Notes under the pieces: generated by a model
Databases searched by the model: none
What the model was told of the DNA's origin: nothing
What the model saw: the letters and a program-made list of their open reading frames with translations, nothing else
Shown: positions 10,121 to 19,331 of the stretch, piece after piece
Numbering within the stretch: position 1 is the stretch's first letter
Layout of the letters: each line of letters opens with the position of its first letter
Assembly (NCBI GenBank): GCA_002938205.1
Contig: PTKZ01000012.1
Span: 1 to 49,443 of the forward strand
Source: Alphaproteobacteria bacterium MarineAlpha5_Bin5
GTDB lineage: Bacteria; Pseudomonadota; Alphaproteobacteria; HIMB59; GCA-002718135
Reading direction: 5' to 3'
Length of the DNA stretch: 49,443 bases
Made by a program: the position numbers and the translations under genes

Positions 10121-10807
10121 TTATTTAATTGAATTATTAATTTCCTTTATTTCTTTTAGCGGATTTTTTGCTGATGTGATAGGTCTTCCTATTACTAAAT
10201 AGTCCGCCCCCATTTTGATTGCTTTTAATGGTGTAATTATTCTTTTTTGATCATCTTTTTTATTTGAATAATTAGCTGGTCTTATTCCAGGTACAACAAT
10301 TATCATTTTTTTACCAACTGCTTTTCTAACTGTTTTAATTTCTAAAGGACTACAAACAATTCCATCAAGACCATTTTTTTTTGCATATTTAACAAATTTT
10401 TTTACTAAATTTTTAACATTTTTTTCATTATAATATTTTTCTGTTTGATCTGAGTCTAAACTTGTTAATATTGATACCCCTAGTATCTTAGAATGATTTG
10501 TAATTTTTTTTTTAGAAAATTTGTGCATATTATCACCACCAGAAATATGTATTGTTGTTAATATAGGTTTTAATTTATCTATAGCTTTTATACCTTGCTC
10601 TACAGTATTGGGAATATCATGTAATTTAAGATCTAAAAAAATATTTGGAAAAATTTTCTTTATTTTTTTATATCCATCAATTCCAAAGTTAAAAAAAAAC
10701 TCATAACCAATTTTATAAGCATAAACTTCATTTTTAAGATTTTTTGCTAATTTTATTAGTTTTGAAAAGTTATTACCATCAAGGGCAACAATTATTTTCT
10801 TATTCAT
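10121..10807 (-). CDS. pyrF: Orotidine 5'-phosphate decarboxylase
   Basis: Last step of UMP synthesis. 228 residues. The catalytic DxKxxD array is in DLKLHDIPNT (Asp59, Lys61, Asp64), and the C-terminal phosphate-binding segment contains VPGIRP and VIGRPITSA. Overlaps ihfB by 8 bp and is 1 bp from trpF, so a pyrimidine gene is embedded in the rpsA-ihfB-trp run. Confidence 0.96.
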   Translation of the reverse strand: MNKKIIVALDGNNFSKLIKLAKNLKNEVYAYKIGYEFFFNFGIDGYKKIKKIFPNIFLDLKLHDIPNTVEQGIKAIDKLKPILTTIHISGGDNMHKFSKKKITNHSKILGVSILTSLDSDQTEKYYNEKNVKNLVKKFVKYAKKNGLDGIVCSPLEIKTVRKAVGKKMIIVVPGIRPANYSNKKDDQKRIITPLKAIKMGADYLVIGRPITSAKNPLKEIKEINNSIK

Positions 10808-11096
10808 TTAAATTTGAACTAGAATTTAATTTATTATGTAATATTTTTCCAATTTTAAAATGGAGTTTGTAAGTTTTACTCTTAAAAATTTTTTCGTTTG
10901 TTTTTGGATTTCTTACTAATTTTTCTCTATTTTCTTTTTTACTTAATGTTCCAAAACCTCTTATTTCAACTTTATGTCCACTCTTCAAGCTTGATAATAT
11001 TTTTTTTGTAAAAATTTTTAGTACTAATTCAATATCATTGATACTTAAATTTTTATGTTTTTTTTGAATTTCTAATAGAATTTGTGATTTTAACAT
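10800..11096 (-). CDS. ihfB: Integration host factor beta subunit / HU-family DNA-bending protein
   Basis: 98 residues of the HU/IHF fold. The segment VEIRGFGTLSKKENREK and the beta-arm tip RNPKTNEK (with the intercalating proline) are typical. The rpsA-ihfB order supports IHF-beta over HU. Its start codon shares a base with the rpsA stop (TAATG), indicating coupling. The C-terminus is a short Ser/Asn-rich tail. Confidence 0.88.
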   Translation of the reverse strand: MLKSQILLEIQKKHKNLSINDIELVLKIFTKKILSSLKSGHKVEIRGFGTLSKKENREKLVRNPKTNEKIFKSKTYKLHFKIGKILHNKLNSSSNLNE

Positions 11097-12796
11097 TAAT
11101 TCTTTTTTTTCAGAATAGAGCCAAGTATATCACCAAGAGACGCGCCAGAATCACTTGATCCATATTTTGACATAGCTTCTTTTTCATCAATAATTTCAAT
11201 TTCTTTTATTGACAAATTTATTGATCTAGATTTGTAATCAACAGAAGTTATTATTGAATCAACCATTTCTCCAATAGCAAATCTATCTGTTTTTTGTTCT
11301 GCTTTATCTTTGGAAAGATTTAATTTTTTTATAGTTCCGATAATATTATTATTAAGATCAACTGTTAAATATTTTTCATTTATATCGATAATTTTACCTG
11401 TCACTTTTGACTTAATATCATGTTCATTTAAATAAGCCTTAATTGGATCATCAGATAGTTGCTTGATTCCTAAACTAATTCTCTCTTTATCAATATTTAT
11501 TTCTAATATTTTAACTTTAACCTTGTCTCCTTTTTTATAACTTTCTAGCATTTTAGCACATTCTTTTTCTTCCCAGCTTAGGTCAGATACATGAACCATG
11601 CCATCTATCTCATCATGAACTTTAACGAAAATCCCGAAATCTACTATGTTAACTATTTCAGTTTCAAAAGTATCATTAATTTTAAAATTTTTCTTTAAAT
11701 TAAGCCATGGATTATTTGTCATTTGTTTCAAACTACAGATGATTTTTCTTTTTTCATTATCAATTTCTAAAACTTTAACATCAATAACATCTCCAACATT
11801 TACAATTTTAGATGGGTGGGGTGGTTTTTTTAACCAAGTTAATTCGTTTAATGAAATTAAACCATCATACTGGTCTTCAATTATAAGATTTACTGATGTA
11901 TCGCTAATTGAGTTGATTTTTGATTTAATTAATTGATCAACTTTTATACTTTTATCGATATCATCCCAAGGATTATCAGTCAGTTGCTTAATACCTAAGC
12001 TTAATCTTGATAGTTCTTCATCGAACTTTAAAATTTTAACTTTTATTTTTTGACCAAGTTCTAATACATCTGTTGGGTTGTTTATTTTAGTCCAAGATAT
12101 ATCTGTCACATGAACTAAACCATCTAATCCACCCAAATCTATAAAAGCACCATAGTCTGTTAAATTTTTTACCTTACCTTCAATTATTGAACCTTCTTTA
12201 ATTGAATTTAAAAGTTCTTTTCTTTGTTCTTTTAATTCTACTTCAGAAATTGCTTTTCGTGAAACTACTATGTTTCCTCTAAACTTATCCATTTTTAAAA
12301 TCATTAATTCTAGAGGCTTGTTTAAAAGTTCCTTTGTATCTTTTACAATCTGTCGAGTATCAATCTGACTACCAGGCAAAAAAGCAACTACTCCATTTAA
12401 ATCAACACTCATTCCACCCTTTACTCTGTTAAAAGGTATACCTGTTACAACTTTACTATTATCAAAAGATTCTTGTAAATTATTCCAAGCTTTTTGTTTT
12501 ATAGCTTTCTCACGTGATAATTTAGTTTCTCCATTAGAATTATCAACATCCTCTATAAAAACTTCAATCAAGTCACCCACGTTGATTTCTGGATTTTGTC
12601 CAGGTCTAGAAAACTCATTTAAAGGTACTCTCCCTTCACTTTTTAGACCAACATCAATTGTTACTATATCATTTTCAATAGAAATAATTTTACCTGACAC
12701 AATAGTTTTTTCTTTTATCAATTTTTTATTGAATGATTTTGAAATTAAATTTTCGTATTCTGTATTAGAAATTTTATTTGTTTCAGTATTTGACAT
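11096..12796 (-). CDS. rpsA: 30S ribosomal protein S1
   Basis: mRNA-binding ribosomal protein with six S1/OB repeats. Examples: repeat 1 GKIISIENDIVTIDVGLKSE, repeat 3 VKNLTDYGAFIDLGGLDGLV, repeat 5 IVNIVDFGIFVKVHDEIDGM, and a degenerate repeat 6. I chose the ATG at 12796 (MSNTETNK, 566 residues) over the TTG 15 bases upstream. The start lies inside cmk (14-bp overlap), with only GGA-type complementarity upstream. Lack of a good Shine-Dalgarno is a known trait of rpsA and fits autoregulation (family knowledge). Any dedicated promoter must lie within cmk. Confidence 0.97.
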   Translation of the reverse strand: MSNTETNKISNTEYENLISKSFNKKLIKEKTIVSGKIISIENDIVTIDVGLKSEGRVPLNEFSRPGQNPEINVGDLIEVFIEDVDNSNGETKLSREKAIKQKAWNNLQESFDNSKVVTGIPFNRVKGGMSVDLNGVVAFLPGSQIDTRQIVKDTKELLNKPLELMILKMDKFRGNIVVSRKAISEVELKEQRKELLNSIKEGSIIEGKVKNLTDYGAFIDLGGLDGLVHVTDISWTKINNPTDVLELGQKIKVKILKFDEELSRLSLGIKQLTDNPWDDIDKSIKVDQLIKSKINSISDTSVNLIIEDQYDGLISLNELTWLKKPPHPSKIVNVGDVIDVKVLEIDNEKRKIICSLKQMTNNPWLNLKKNFKINDTFETEIVNIVDFGIFVKVHDEIDGMVHVSDLSWEEKECAKMLESYKKGDKVKVKILEINIDKERISLGIKQLSDDPIKAYLNEHDIKSKVTGKIIDINEKYLTVDLNNNIIGTIKKLNLSKDKAEQKTDRFAIGEMVDSIITSVDYKSRSINLSIKEIEIIDEKEAMSKYGSSDSGASLGDILGSILKKKN

Positions 12797-13433
12797 TAAT
12801 TTTTTTTCCAATAATTTTTATTATTTGATTTTGAGTTGAATGAAAAGTTGAAGAGTTATCAATAATAAATGCGCCTTTTGGAATTACAAGAGGTGAATTT
12901 ATTCTTGTTTTATCTTTTTTATCTCTCAATTTTATATCCTTTAAAATTTTTCGGTATATAGACTTTTCACCCATATCAATCAACTGTTTATGTCTTCTTT
13001 TTGCTCTAATATGTATATCTACATCTATATATAGCTTTACATTAGCATTTTTAAAAACTACAGACCCAATATCTCTCCCATCAATTACAAATCCATTTTT
13101 TTTATTGATTCTTTTTACTATTTTTTTTTGCTGTTTATTTACAAAATCTCTTAAATATTTAAATTCTGCAATTATGGAGGCAATTCTACTTATTTTTTCT
13201 AGTCGTAGATTTTTATGTTTTCTATATGATAGTTCTTTAATATTATTAATTAATTTTATAATATTTTTTTTATCAAAAGGGTCTAATTTTTTTTTATAAA
13301 TTAAATTTGCTATTCTTCTATACAAAATACCTGAATCAAGGTGTTTAAAACTCCACTTCTTTGACACATACCTAGCAATTCTATCTTTCCCAGAACCTGC
13401 TGGACCGTCAATTGAAATTATTATTTTATTCAA
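12783..13433 (-). CDS. cmk: Cytidylate kinase
   Basis: Phosphorylates CMP and dCMP. 216 residues. The Walker A loop GPAGSGK is at residues 10-16, with the family motifs HLDSGILYR and DGRDIGSVVF. Conserved aroA-cmk-rpsA order. Overlaps aroA by 4 bp and rpsA by 14 bp. Lysine- and isoleucine-rich, as expected from the base composition. Confidence 0.96.
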   Translation of the reverse strand: MNKIIISIDGPAGSGKDRIARYVSKKWSFKHLDSGILYRRIANLIYKKKLDPFDKKNIIKLINNIKELSYRKHKNLRLEKISRIASIIAEFKYLRDFVNKQQKKIVKRINKKNGFVIDGRDIGSVVFKNANVKLYIDVDIHIRAKRRHKQLIDMGEKSIYRKILKDIKLRDKKDKTRINSPLVIPKGAFIIDNSSTFHSTQNQIIKIIGKKINVKY

Positions 13434-14728
13434 TATATTCTTCCACCTGCGCTATTAAATTCATCAACAAATTTTGGAAAACTTGTTTTTATTGAATCAG
13501 AATTGTCTATCTTTATTTCCTCTAGTCTTGAACCCATAACTAAAAAAGCCATAGCAATTCTATGATCAAAATTAGTTTTAATATTAGGAAGAAATATTTC
13601 TTTTTTAGTTATTGGAGAAATAAATAAATCATCATTTTCAATTTTGCAATTGCAACCACAATTCTTAAGATTGGTTGCAATTAAATTAAGACGATCACTT
13701 TCTTTTACTCTTAATTCACTTAAACCTCTAAAAATACTTGGTGATTTAGCAAATGCTGCTGCTATGGACATTATTGGATACTCATCAATCATCAATTTAG
13801 CAATATCTTTATCTAATTCACACCCATTTAATTCACTAGATTGCACGTTTATATCTGCAACATTTTCATTATTTAGAATTCTTTTATTCGTTATATTAAT
13901 ATTTGCACCCATCTTATTTAGAGCAATCAAAACTCCACTTCTAGTTGGATTGATATTTATATTTTTTAAAGTAATATTTGAGTTTTTATTGATTAAAGCT
14001 GCTACTATAAAAAAAGCACTACTAGATAGATCTGATGGTACTTGAATATTTTGAGGAATTATTTCTTTTTTTCCAACTATTTCAATAAAATTTTCATTAT
14101 ATATTTTTTGAATTTCAATATTTGCTCCAAAAGATTCAAGCATGATTTCCGTATGATTTCTTGTTATATTTTTTTCAATTATAGTAGTTTTGCCTTTAGT
14201 GTTTAATGCCGCAAGTATCAAACCAGATTTAATTTGAGCAGAAGCTATATCTACTGTTATTTTAGAGTTTTTTAAATTTTTTCCAAAAATCTTAATAGGC
14301 ATTTTACCATCTGAAGTTTGTATTTTTGCATTCATTAAACTTAAAGGATCTGCAATCCTTTTCATTGGTCTAGAGGATAATGATCTATCCCCTGTTAATA
14401 TCGAATTAAAATTTTGAGACGCTAAAAGTCCTGTTAATAATCGTGCACTAGTACCAGAGTTGCCAAGATAAATTTTATCATTAGGTTTTTTTAATGAAGT
14501 GATTCCATTTCCATAAATAATGATTCTATCTTCAATTTCTTTGATTTTTACACCCATTAATTTAAAGGCATTCAAAGTGTGTAGAACGTCTTCAGATTTT
14601 AAAATGTTAGTAATTTCGCAAATACCTTTGGAAATTGAAGGAATTATGATTGATCTATGAGATATGGATTTATCTCCTGGAATTTTTATCTCGCCATTTA
14701 TTCCATTTTCTATTTTTGCACTTTTCAT
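13430..14728 (-). CDS. aroA: 3-phosphoshikimate 1-carboxyvinyltransferase (EPSP synthase)
   Basis: Sixth step of the shikimate pathway. 432 residues, two pseudo-symmetric domains. Motifs: PGDKSISHR at the N-terminus, LGNSGTSARLLTGLLASQ, GDRSLSSRPMKRI and RVKESDRL. Sequence style matches alphaproteobacterial enzymes. Overlaps lptB by 1 bp and cmk by 4 bp. Confidence 0.97.
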   Translation of the reverse strand: MKSAKIENGINGEIKIPGDKSISHRSIIIPSISKGICEITNILKSEDVLHTLNAFKLMGVKIKEIEDRIIIYGNGITSLKKPNDKIYLGNSGTSARLLTGLLASQNFNSILTGDRSLSSRPMKRIADPLSLMNAKIQTSDGKMPIKIFGKNLKNSKITVDIASAQIKSGLILAALNTKGKTTIIEKNITRNHTEIMLESFGANIEIQKIYNENFIEIVGKKEIIPQNIQVPSDLSSSAFFIVAALINKNSNITLKNININPTRSGVLIALNKMGANINITNKRILNNENVADINVQSSELNGCELDKDIAKLMIDEYPIMSIAAAFAKSPSIFRGLSELRVKESDRLNLIATNLKNCGCNCKIENDDLFISPITKKEIFLPNIKTNFDHRIAMAFLVMGSRLEEIKIDNSDSIKTSFPKFVDEFNSAGGRIY

Positions 14729-15471
14729 TAAATTGAAAAATTTGAACCCAAATAAAACTTTTTTATTTTTTCATTTGAAATCGCTTCAGCAGGCCTTCCC
14801 TCAAAAAACATTGAACCTTCATTAACAATATAAACTCTATCAACAATTTTTAATGTCTCTCTTACATTATGATCAGTAATTAAAATTCCTATATTTTTTT
14901 TCTTTAATCTTTTAATAATTTCTTTTATTTCTTCAATTGAAACAGGATCTATACCTGTAAGCGGTTCATCCAAAAGTAAATATTTAGGATTAGAAGCTAG
15001 TGTTCTTGCAATTTCTAACCGTCTTCTTTCACCACCTGATAGAACTATTGATTTTGACTTTCTTACATGATCAATATCAAATTCATTTAAAAGATTTTGA
15101 AGAATTATTTGATGTTTGTTCTTTTCTGGCTCAACAATTTCAATAATAGACATTAAATTATCTTGAACATTCATTCCTCTGAAAATTGAAGGTTCTTGAG
15201 GAAGATAACTTATGCCTTTCTCACCTCTTAAATATATGGGTAATGTTGAAATATCAGTCTTATCAAGTAATATAGAGCCGCTGTCAGCTTTAACTAAACC
15301 GACTATAATATAAAATGTAGTTGTTTTACCTGCACCGTTAGGTCCTAATAGACCTACAATTTCTCCACTTTTGATAATTAAACTAATATCTCTTACAACT
15401 GCTTTGTTTCCATATGTTTTAGAAATTTTGTTTATTACTAAACCATCATCAAGAAGTTGAAATTTATTCAT
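14728..15471 (-). CDS. lptB: LPS export ABC transporter ATP-binding protein LptB
   Basis: Cytoplasmic ATPase of the LptB2FGC complex that extracts LPS from the inner membrane. 247 residues, a single ABC domain. Walker A GPNGAGKTTT at about 43-52, signature LSGGERRRLEIARTLA, Walker B LLLDEPLTGIDP, and the H-loop TDHN. The coupling segment SYLPQEPSIFRGMNV is typical of LptB. Follows lptC-lptA with an 8-bp overlap. lptF, lptG and lptD are not in the window. Confidence 0.96.
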   Translation of the reverse strand: MNKFQLLDDGLVINKISKTYGNKAVVRDISLIIKSGEIVGLLGPNGAGKTTTFYIIVGLVKADSGSILLDKTDISTLPIYLRGEKGISYLPQEPSIFRGMNVQDNLMSIIEIVEPEKNKHQIILQNLLNEFDIDHVRKSKSIVLSGGERRRLEIARTLASNPKYLLLDEPLTGIDPVSIEEIKEIIKRLKKKNIGILITDHNVRETLKIVDRVYIVNEGSMFFEGRPAEAISNEKIKKFYLGSNFSI

Positions 15472-16228
15472 CAGTATTCGTTATTACTACTTTAACCTTA
15501 TTGGTATTATTTGATTTAACTTTATAGGAATTTTTTATTGTATCAAATGTACCGTAATCTCCAGTAATAATTTCACTCCCTCTAATTATTTTAACATTTT
15601 CAAAAAGTTCAATAATAGAAGTCTTCTTATTGTAAATAGCTTTTTTTGAGTACATATCTAAATCATCAGTTTTTATATTAGATATTTGATTATCATTTAC
15701 ATTTAATTGTACAATTTCTTTTTGATCATTAGTAGAAAAAATACCATCTATGTTTTCACCTGTAATATAAATATCTTCTGAATTTAAAATAGAATTTATT
15801 CCTATTATTTGAAAAGCACCACTAAGATTATTTACTATTATTTGTCCATCTGAAAACATTTCAACATTTTCTAAATATAATTTAGATTCTTTTCCTTCAA
15901 CTTTAATCTCTTCAGTTACTATATTTATATAAATTTGTTTACCTGAGCTTTTAATATTATATGCAGGAGAATTGAGGTTAACATTACCTTTAGCAAAAAT
16001 ATCAACTATATCATATAGATCTTTATTAAAAAAAATTTTTACCTCATTGCCTGTTAAAGTAAAGTTATCAGAAACAATACGCACATTTTTTTTTAGAAGG
16101 TAAAACTTTTCATTTTGAAAGACTTCAATTCCTTCATCTGTTAAAATTTCAGTTTCACCAATATCTCTTGATAAACCACCCCTGTACGTAAGTAATAATA
16201 TTAAAGTTAAAAATATAATTTTTTTCAT
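15464..16228 (-). CDS. lptA: Periplasmic LPS-bridge protein LptA (OstA-like)
   Basis: 254 residues with an N-terminal signal peptide (MKKIIFLTLILLLTYRGG...), followed by repeated beta-jellyroll strands of the OstA/LptA/LptC fold (for example ILTDEGIEVFQNEKFYLL, GKESKLYLENVEMFSDGQ). LptA oligomers form the bridge carrying LPS across the periplasm. Identified mainly by position between lptC and lptB plus fold-like strand repeats; overall identity is low, as is normal for this family. Longer than E. coli LptA (185). Confidence 0.85.
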   Translation of the reverse strand: MKKIIFLTLILLLTYRGGLSRDIGETEILTDEGIEVFQNEKFYLLKKNVRIVSDNFTLTGNEVKIFFNKDLYDIVDIFAKGNVNLNSPAYNIKSSGKQIYINIVTEEIKVEGKESKLYLENVEMFSDGQIIVNNLSGAFQIIGINSILNSEDIYITGENIDGIFSTNDQKEIVQLNVNDNQISNIKTDDLDMYSKKAIYNKKTSIIELFENVKIIRGSEIITGDYGTFDTIKNSYKVKSNNTNKVKVVITNTDE

Positions 16229-16674
16229 TTTAAAGTTATAATTGTTTTACCTTTGAAATTTATTATATTTCCATTATCTGTAATATCAAAACCATTTGAT
16301 ATTATTGATGTATTTTTTGCAATAAATTTTGACTTTTCTGTACTTGAAGCAATTAACTTTTTTTTATCAAATATTACCTTATCAGAAAAAATTTTAAATT
16401 TTTTTGATTGAAAAATTACATTTTTTTTTAATAAAATTTTCTCATCTGATAAGAAGTCACCTTCTTTTGCTGTAATTGCAATTTCTTGATTATTCCCACT
16501 TATTGTGAATTTTGGTTTTGTGATATCTGAATCATGAGCGATTAACTTAAGTGGAATAGAACTATTATTTGCAATTTGTATATATTTAAAAGTAAAAATT
16601 ATTGTAATTAATAAAATAATCATTGCAGTCATAATAATTAAATTTCTTTTATTAAGTGACAGTAGATAATTCAA
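16225..16674 (-). CDS. lptC: LPS export protein LptC (single-pass membrane)
   Basis: 149 residues with one N-terminal transmembrane helix (about residues 13-31, IIMTAMIILLITIIFTFKYI) and a periplasmic beta-rich domain. In the Lpt machine LptC is the inner-membrane anchor that hands LPS to LptA. Sequence identity to characterised LptC is too low to judge by eye; the call rests on topology, length and the kdsD-lptC-lptA-lptB order. Overlaps lptA by 4 bp. Confidence 0.78.
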   Translation of the reverse strand: MNYLLSLNKRNLIIMTAMIILLITIIFTFKYIQIANNSSIPLKLIAHDSDITKPKFTISGNNQEIAITAKEGDFLSDEKILLKKNVIFQSKKFKIFSDKVIFDKKKLIASSTEKSKFIAKNTSIISNGFDITDNGNIINFKGKTIITLK

Positions 16675-16675
16675 T

Positions 16676-17632
16676 TTAGCTTGTTAACCTTAAGAGATCA
16701 TGAATGTGAACAATACCAATTGGTTTATTTTTTTTACAAACAAATAAACTAGTGATTTTTTTTGTGTTCATTATATTTAATGCTTCACTAACCAATAAAT
16801 TTTCCTCTGCTTTTGTTGGATTTTTAGTCATAAGATCTGAAGCTGTTTTGTTAATTAAGTTATTATTCATATTACGTCTTAAATCTCCGTCAGTTATTAT
16901 TCCTATAAGTTTATTTTGTTTGTTTATAACACCTATGCATCCAAAACTTTTTTTTGTCATTGTAATAAGTGTTTTAGACATTTTTTCAGAATTTACTGCG
17001 AGAGGTAAGGATTTGCCAGTATGCATGATTTCTGATATTTTTTTGAGATCTTTACCAAGATTACCCCCTGGGTGTAAATTTTTAAATTGTTTACTTTTGA
17101 ACCCCTTGAGTTCTAATAAAGACATAGCTAAGCAATCACCTATTACTAAACAAATAGTAGTAGAGCTTGTTGGAGCTAAATTTAATGGGCAAGCTTCTAT
17201 TGGCTTTTTATACAATATACTAACTGTTGAATTTTTATAAAGACTACTTTTAGAATTACTTGATATGCTTATTAGAGGGATATTAAATCTTTTTGAGAAA
17301 TTAATAATATTATTTAATTCAGATGTTTCTCCAGAATTTGATATTGCTATAATACAATCATTTTTTTTTATTCCCCCAAGATCACCATGACTGGCTTCAG
17401 TAGCATGAATAAAAAAAGAAGGCGTGCCAGTTGATGTTAATGTAGCTGCAATTTTGTTGCCAATATGAGCACTTTTACCAACGCCAGTTACAATCACCCT
17501 TCCTTTTGTTTTGTGTATTAATGATACAGCTTTATAAAAATTATTGTTTAGTATTTTTGTCAAATCTTTAAGCGCTGTTAGTTCAGTTGATAGTGTTCGT
17601 TTAGCTCTATTTATAATTTGTTTTTTATTCAT
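16676..17632 (-). CDS. kdsD: Arabinose-5-phosphate isomerase KdsD (KpsF/GutQ family)
   Basis: Converts ribulose-5-phosphate to arabinose-5-phosphate for Kdo synthesis. SIS domain at about residues 25-170 with VTGVGKSAHIGNKIAATLTS and SHGDLGGI, then two CBS domains (about 195-318). The start is placed at the ATG at 17632 (MNKKQIINRAKRTL, 318 residues), 1 bp after the nrnC stop, rather than 12 codons upstream inside nrnC. Upstream of the lpt genes, as in most proteobacteria. Confidence 0.93.
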   Translation of the reverse strand: MNKKQIINRAKRTLSTELTALKDLTKILNNNFYKAVSLIHKTKGRVIVTGVGKSAHIGNKIAATLTSTGTPSFFIHATEASHGDLGGIKKNDCIIAISNSGETSELNNIINFSKRFNIPLISISSNSKSSLYKNSTVSILYKKPIEACPLNLAPTSSTTICLVIGDCLAMSLLELKGFKSKQFKNLHPGGNLGKDLKKISEIMHTGKSLPLAVNSEKMSKTLITMTKKSFGCIGVINKQNKLIGIITDGDLRRNMNNNLINKTASDLMTKNPTKAEENLLVSEALNIMNTKKITSLFVCKKNKPIGIVHIHDLLRLTS

Positions 17633-17633
17633 A

Positions 17634-18242
17634 TTAATGTTTAAATATATCAATATCGGCCCAACCACCTAAATCTAATTCAGTTCTATACTCAATAAAC
17701 TGAAAACAAGCTTCTGCTAATTCAACTCTTTTTTCCCTAGAAAGCATATTATCCAATTTTTTTTTAATTTTATGAAGATATAGAACATCAGTAGCTGCAT
17801 ATCTTTGTTGCGCTTTAGATAAATTGCCACCCCAATCTGAGGTTTGTTCATTTTTTGATATAGATATATTAAGTAATTCTGAACATAAATCTTTATAGCC
17901 ATGTTTATCGGTGTAAGTTCTTATGATTTTTGAAGCAATTTTTGTGCAGTAAATGTTTTTTATGTTTATACCATAAGAGTGTTTTAAAACTGCTACATCA
18001 AATCTTGCAAAATGAAAAATTTTTTTAATTTTATTATTTTTAAGAATTTTAATCAAATTTTTAGGTTTTTTTTTAATATCATTTATTTTAATTAAATGAC
18101 TAATGTTGTTACCTTTTGAAATTTGCACCAAACACAATTTATCTCTAATAGGGTTTAGACCCATTGTTTCTGTGTCTATAGCTATAGTTAAGCCAAGATT
18201 TAAATTATTAGGTAAATCATCTTGATAAAGTTTAATCTTCAT
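17634..18242 (-). CDS. nrnC: NanoRNase NrnC (DEDDy 3'-5' exonuclease)
   Basis: 202 residues, a single RNase D-type exonuclease domain without HRDC. It degrades very short RNA oligonucleotides to mononucleotides, replacing Orn in alphaproteobacteria (family knowledge). Catalytic residues visible: Asp23 and Glu25 in IDTETMG, Asp82 in FHFARFDVAVL, Tyr148 and Asp152 in YAATDVLYLH. The segment RTYTDKHGYKDLCSELL and the ending LDLGGWADIDIFKH match the Bartonella NrnC type closely. First gene of the minus-strand run. Confidence 0.9.
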   Translation of the reverse strand: MKIKLYQDDLPNNLNLGLTIAIDTETMGLNPIRDKLCLVQISKGNNISHLIKINDIKKKPKNLIKILKNNKIKKIFHFARFDVAVLKHSYGINIKNIYCTKIASKIIRTYTDKHGYKDLCSELLNISISKNEQTSDWGGNLSKAQQRYAATDVLYLHKIKKKLDNMLSREKRVELAEACFQFIEYRTELDLGGWADIDIFKH

Positions 18243-18252
18243 AAATCTATTT

Positions 18253-18258
18253 ATTATA
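18253..18258 (-). promoter_or_regulatory. Candidate -10 element for the nrnC-to-folC run
   Basis: On the minus strand a perfect TATAAT ends 10 bases before the nrnC ATG. Initiation 6-7 bases downstream would leave a leader of only a few nucleotides, an almost leaderless mRNA. No good -35 is seen at 16-18 bp, so this may be chance in AT-rich DNA. Confidence 0.3.
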
Positions 18259-18310
18259 TTTCTTTATTTGAAATAATTATCTTGTTATATCATCTATTTT
18301 TTTAAAGGTC

Positions 18311-19210
18311 ATGAAATCAATAGTTATTTTTGGAGGAGCGGGTTTTGTTGGAAAACATATATTGCTTAAAATATCTAAATTAGGATACAAAATTATCGTT
18401 CCATATCAAAAACAAACTAATGAAGCCAAACTTAAACTCCTTGGTTCAACTGGTCAAATTATACCTTATCATTTTTCTTCATTAGATGAGAAAAGATTAA
18501 AAAGTATAATAGAAAAATCTGAAATATGTATTAATCTAAAAACCGCTTGGGATACTAAAAAACATAGCTATAGCAAGTCAATTTTTGATTTTAATGTTAA
18601 GCTCATTTCGATTTTAAATAACTGTAATACTCCCAAAAAATTGATATTTTTTTCTGGTTTAGGAGTAGACCAAGGTACTGATTCTTTAAGAGATAGAGCT
18701 ATTTTAGATGTTGAAAATCACATTAAAACAAACTTAAGAGATTCAATCATTATAAGACCTAGCGTTATATTGGGTGGTGGTGATCAATTTTTAAGAAGTT
18801 TAATACCTCTTTTTAAATTATCATACTTCATTCCATTATTTGGTAATGGAAGTAAAAAATTTCAGCCCGTTCACATAGAAGACATATGTAATTTCATCTA
18901 TTTTGCCGTTAAGACAAGTTTTAAAAGTAATAATACTTTTGAATTGGGTGGTCCTAATATTTTTACATACAAAGAATTTTATAATTTGATTGCTGAAAAT
19001 ATAGGTAAAAAAAAAGTATTTCTCCCAATACCAATGAGAATTGCTAAAATTTTAATAGGAATTGCTGAAAAAACACCTTTTTCCCCTATAAATTTGGAAC
19101 AGCTTTCTCTTTTTGAGAATGATAATATCCTTCAGGGAACTAAGATGAGTTTTGATTATTATGAAATGAAACCTCAAAGTGTTTTATCTAGTATTAAAAA
19201 ATACATATAA
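18311..19210 (+). CDS. NAD(P)-binding epimerase-like protein, complex I NDUFA9-like
   Basis: 299 residues of the extended short-chain dehydrogenase family. N-terminal Rossmann motif VIFGGAGFVGKHIL, then YHFSSLDE, IIRPSVILGGGDQFL and QPVHIEDIC. This pattern is that of the alphaproteobacterial relatives of mitochondrial NDUFA9/39-kDa subunit, accessory to NADH:ubiquinone oxidoreductase. The catalytic Tyr-x-x-x-Lys is not evident, consistent with a structural nucleotide-binding role. Stands alone, divergent from nrnC with a 68-bp gap. A role in complex I assembly here is inference. Confidence 0.75.
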   Translation: MKSIVIFGGAGFVGKHILLKISKLGYKIIVPYQKQTNEAKLKLLGSTGQIIPYHFSSLDEKRLKSIIEKSEICINLKTAWDTKKHSYSKSIFDFNVKLISILNNCNTPKKLIFFSGLGVDQGTDSLRDRAILDVENHIKTNLRDSIIIRPSVILGGGDQFLRSLIPLFKLSYFIPLFGNGSKKFQPVHIEDICNFIYFAVKTSFKSNNTFELGGPNIFTYKEFYNLIAENIGKKKVFLPIPMRIAKILIGIAEKTPFSPINLEQLSLFENDNILQGTKMSFDYYEMKPQSVLSSIKKYI

Positions 19211-19228
19211 AGTAAGCTTTTTTAAAAT

Positions 19229-19251
19229 ATTAGTAACATATTGGTACTAAT
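19229..19251. promoter_or_regulatory. Inverted repeat upstream of gltDB
   Basis: Perfect 7-bp arms, ATTAGTA (19229-19235) and TACTAAT (19245-19251), with a 9-base spacer, centred about 92 bp before the gltD ATG. It is not followed by a T-run, so an operator is a better reading than a terminator. No known nitrogen-regulator consensus is recognised. Confidence 0.3.
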
Positions 19252-19331
19252 TAACCTATTTTTCTATATATTTTTTTAGTCATCTATATATTGGTTTATT
19301 ATAAATTAAATTAGTCTTAAATTTGTACAAA

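Noticed and set aside
13644..14045. 133-codon ORF on the + strand
   Set aside because: Antisense to aroA, with no Shine-Dalgarno and no recognisable domain; aroA motifs are fully conserved on the other strand.
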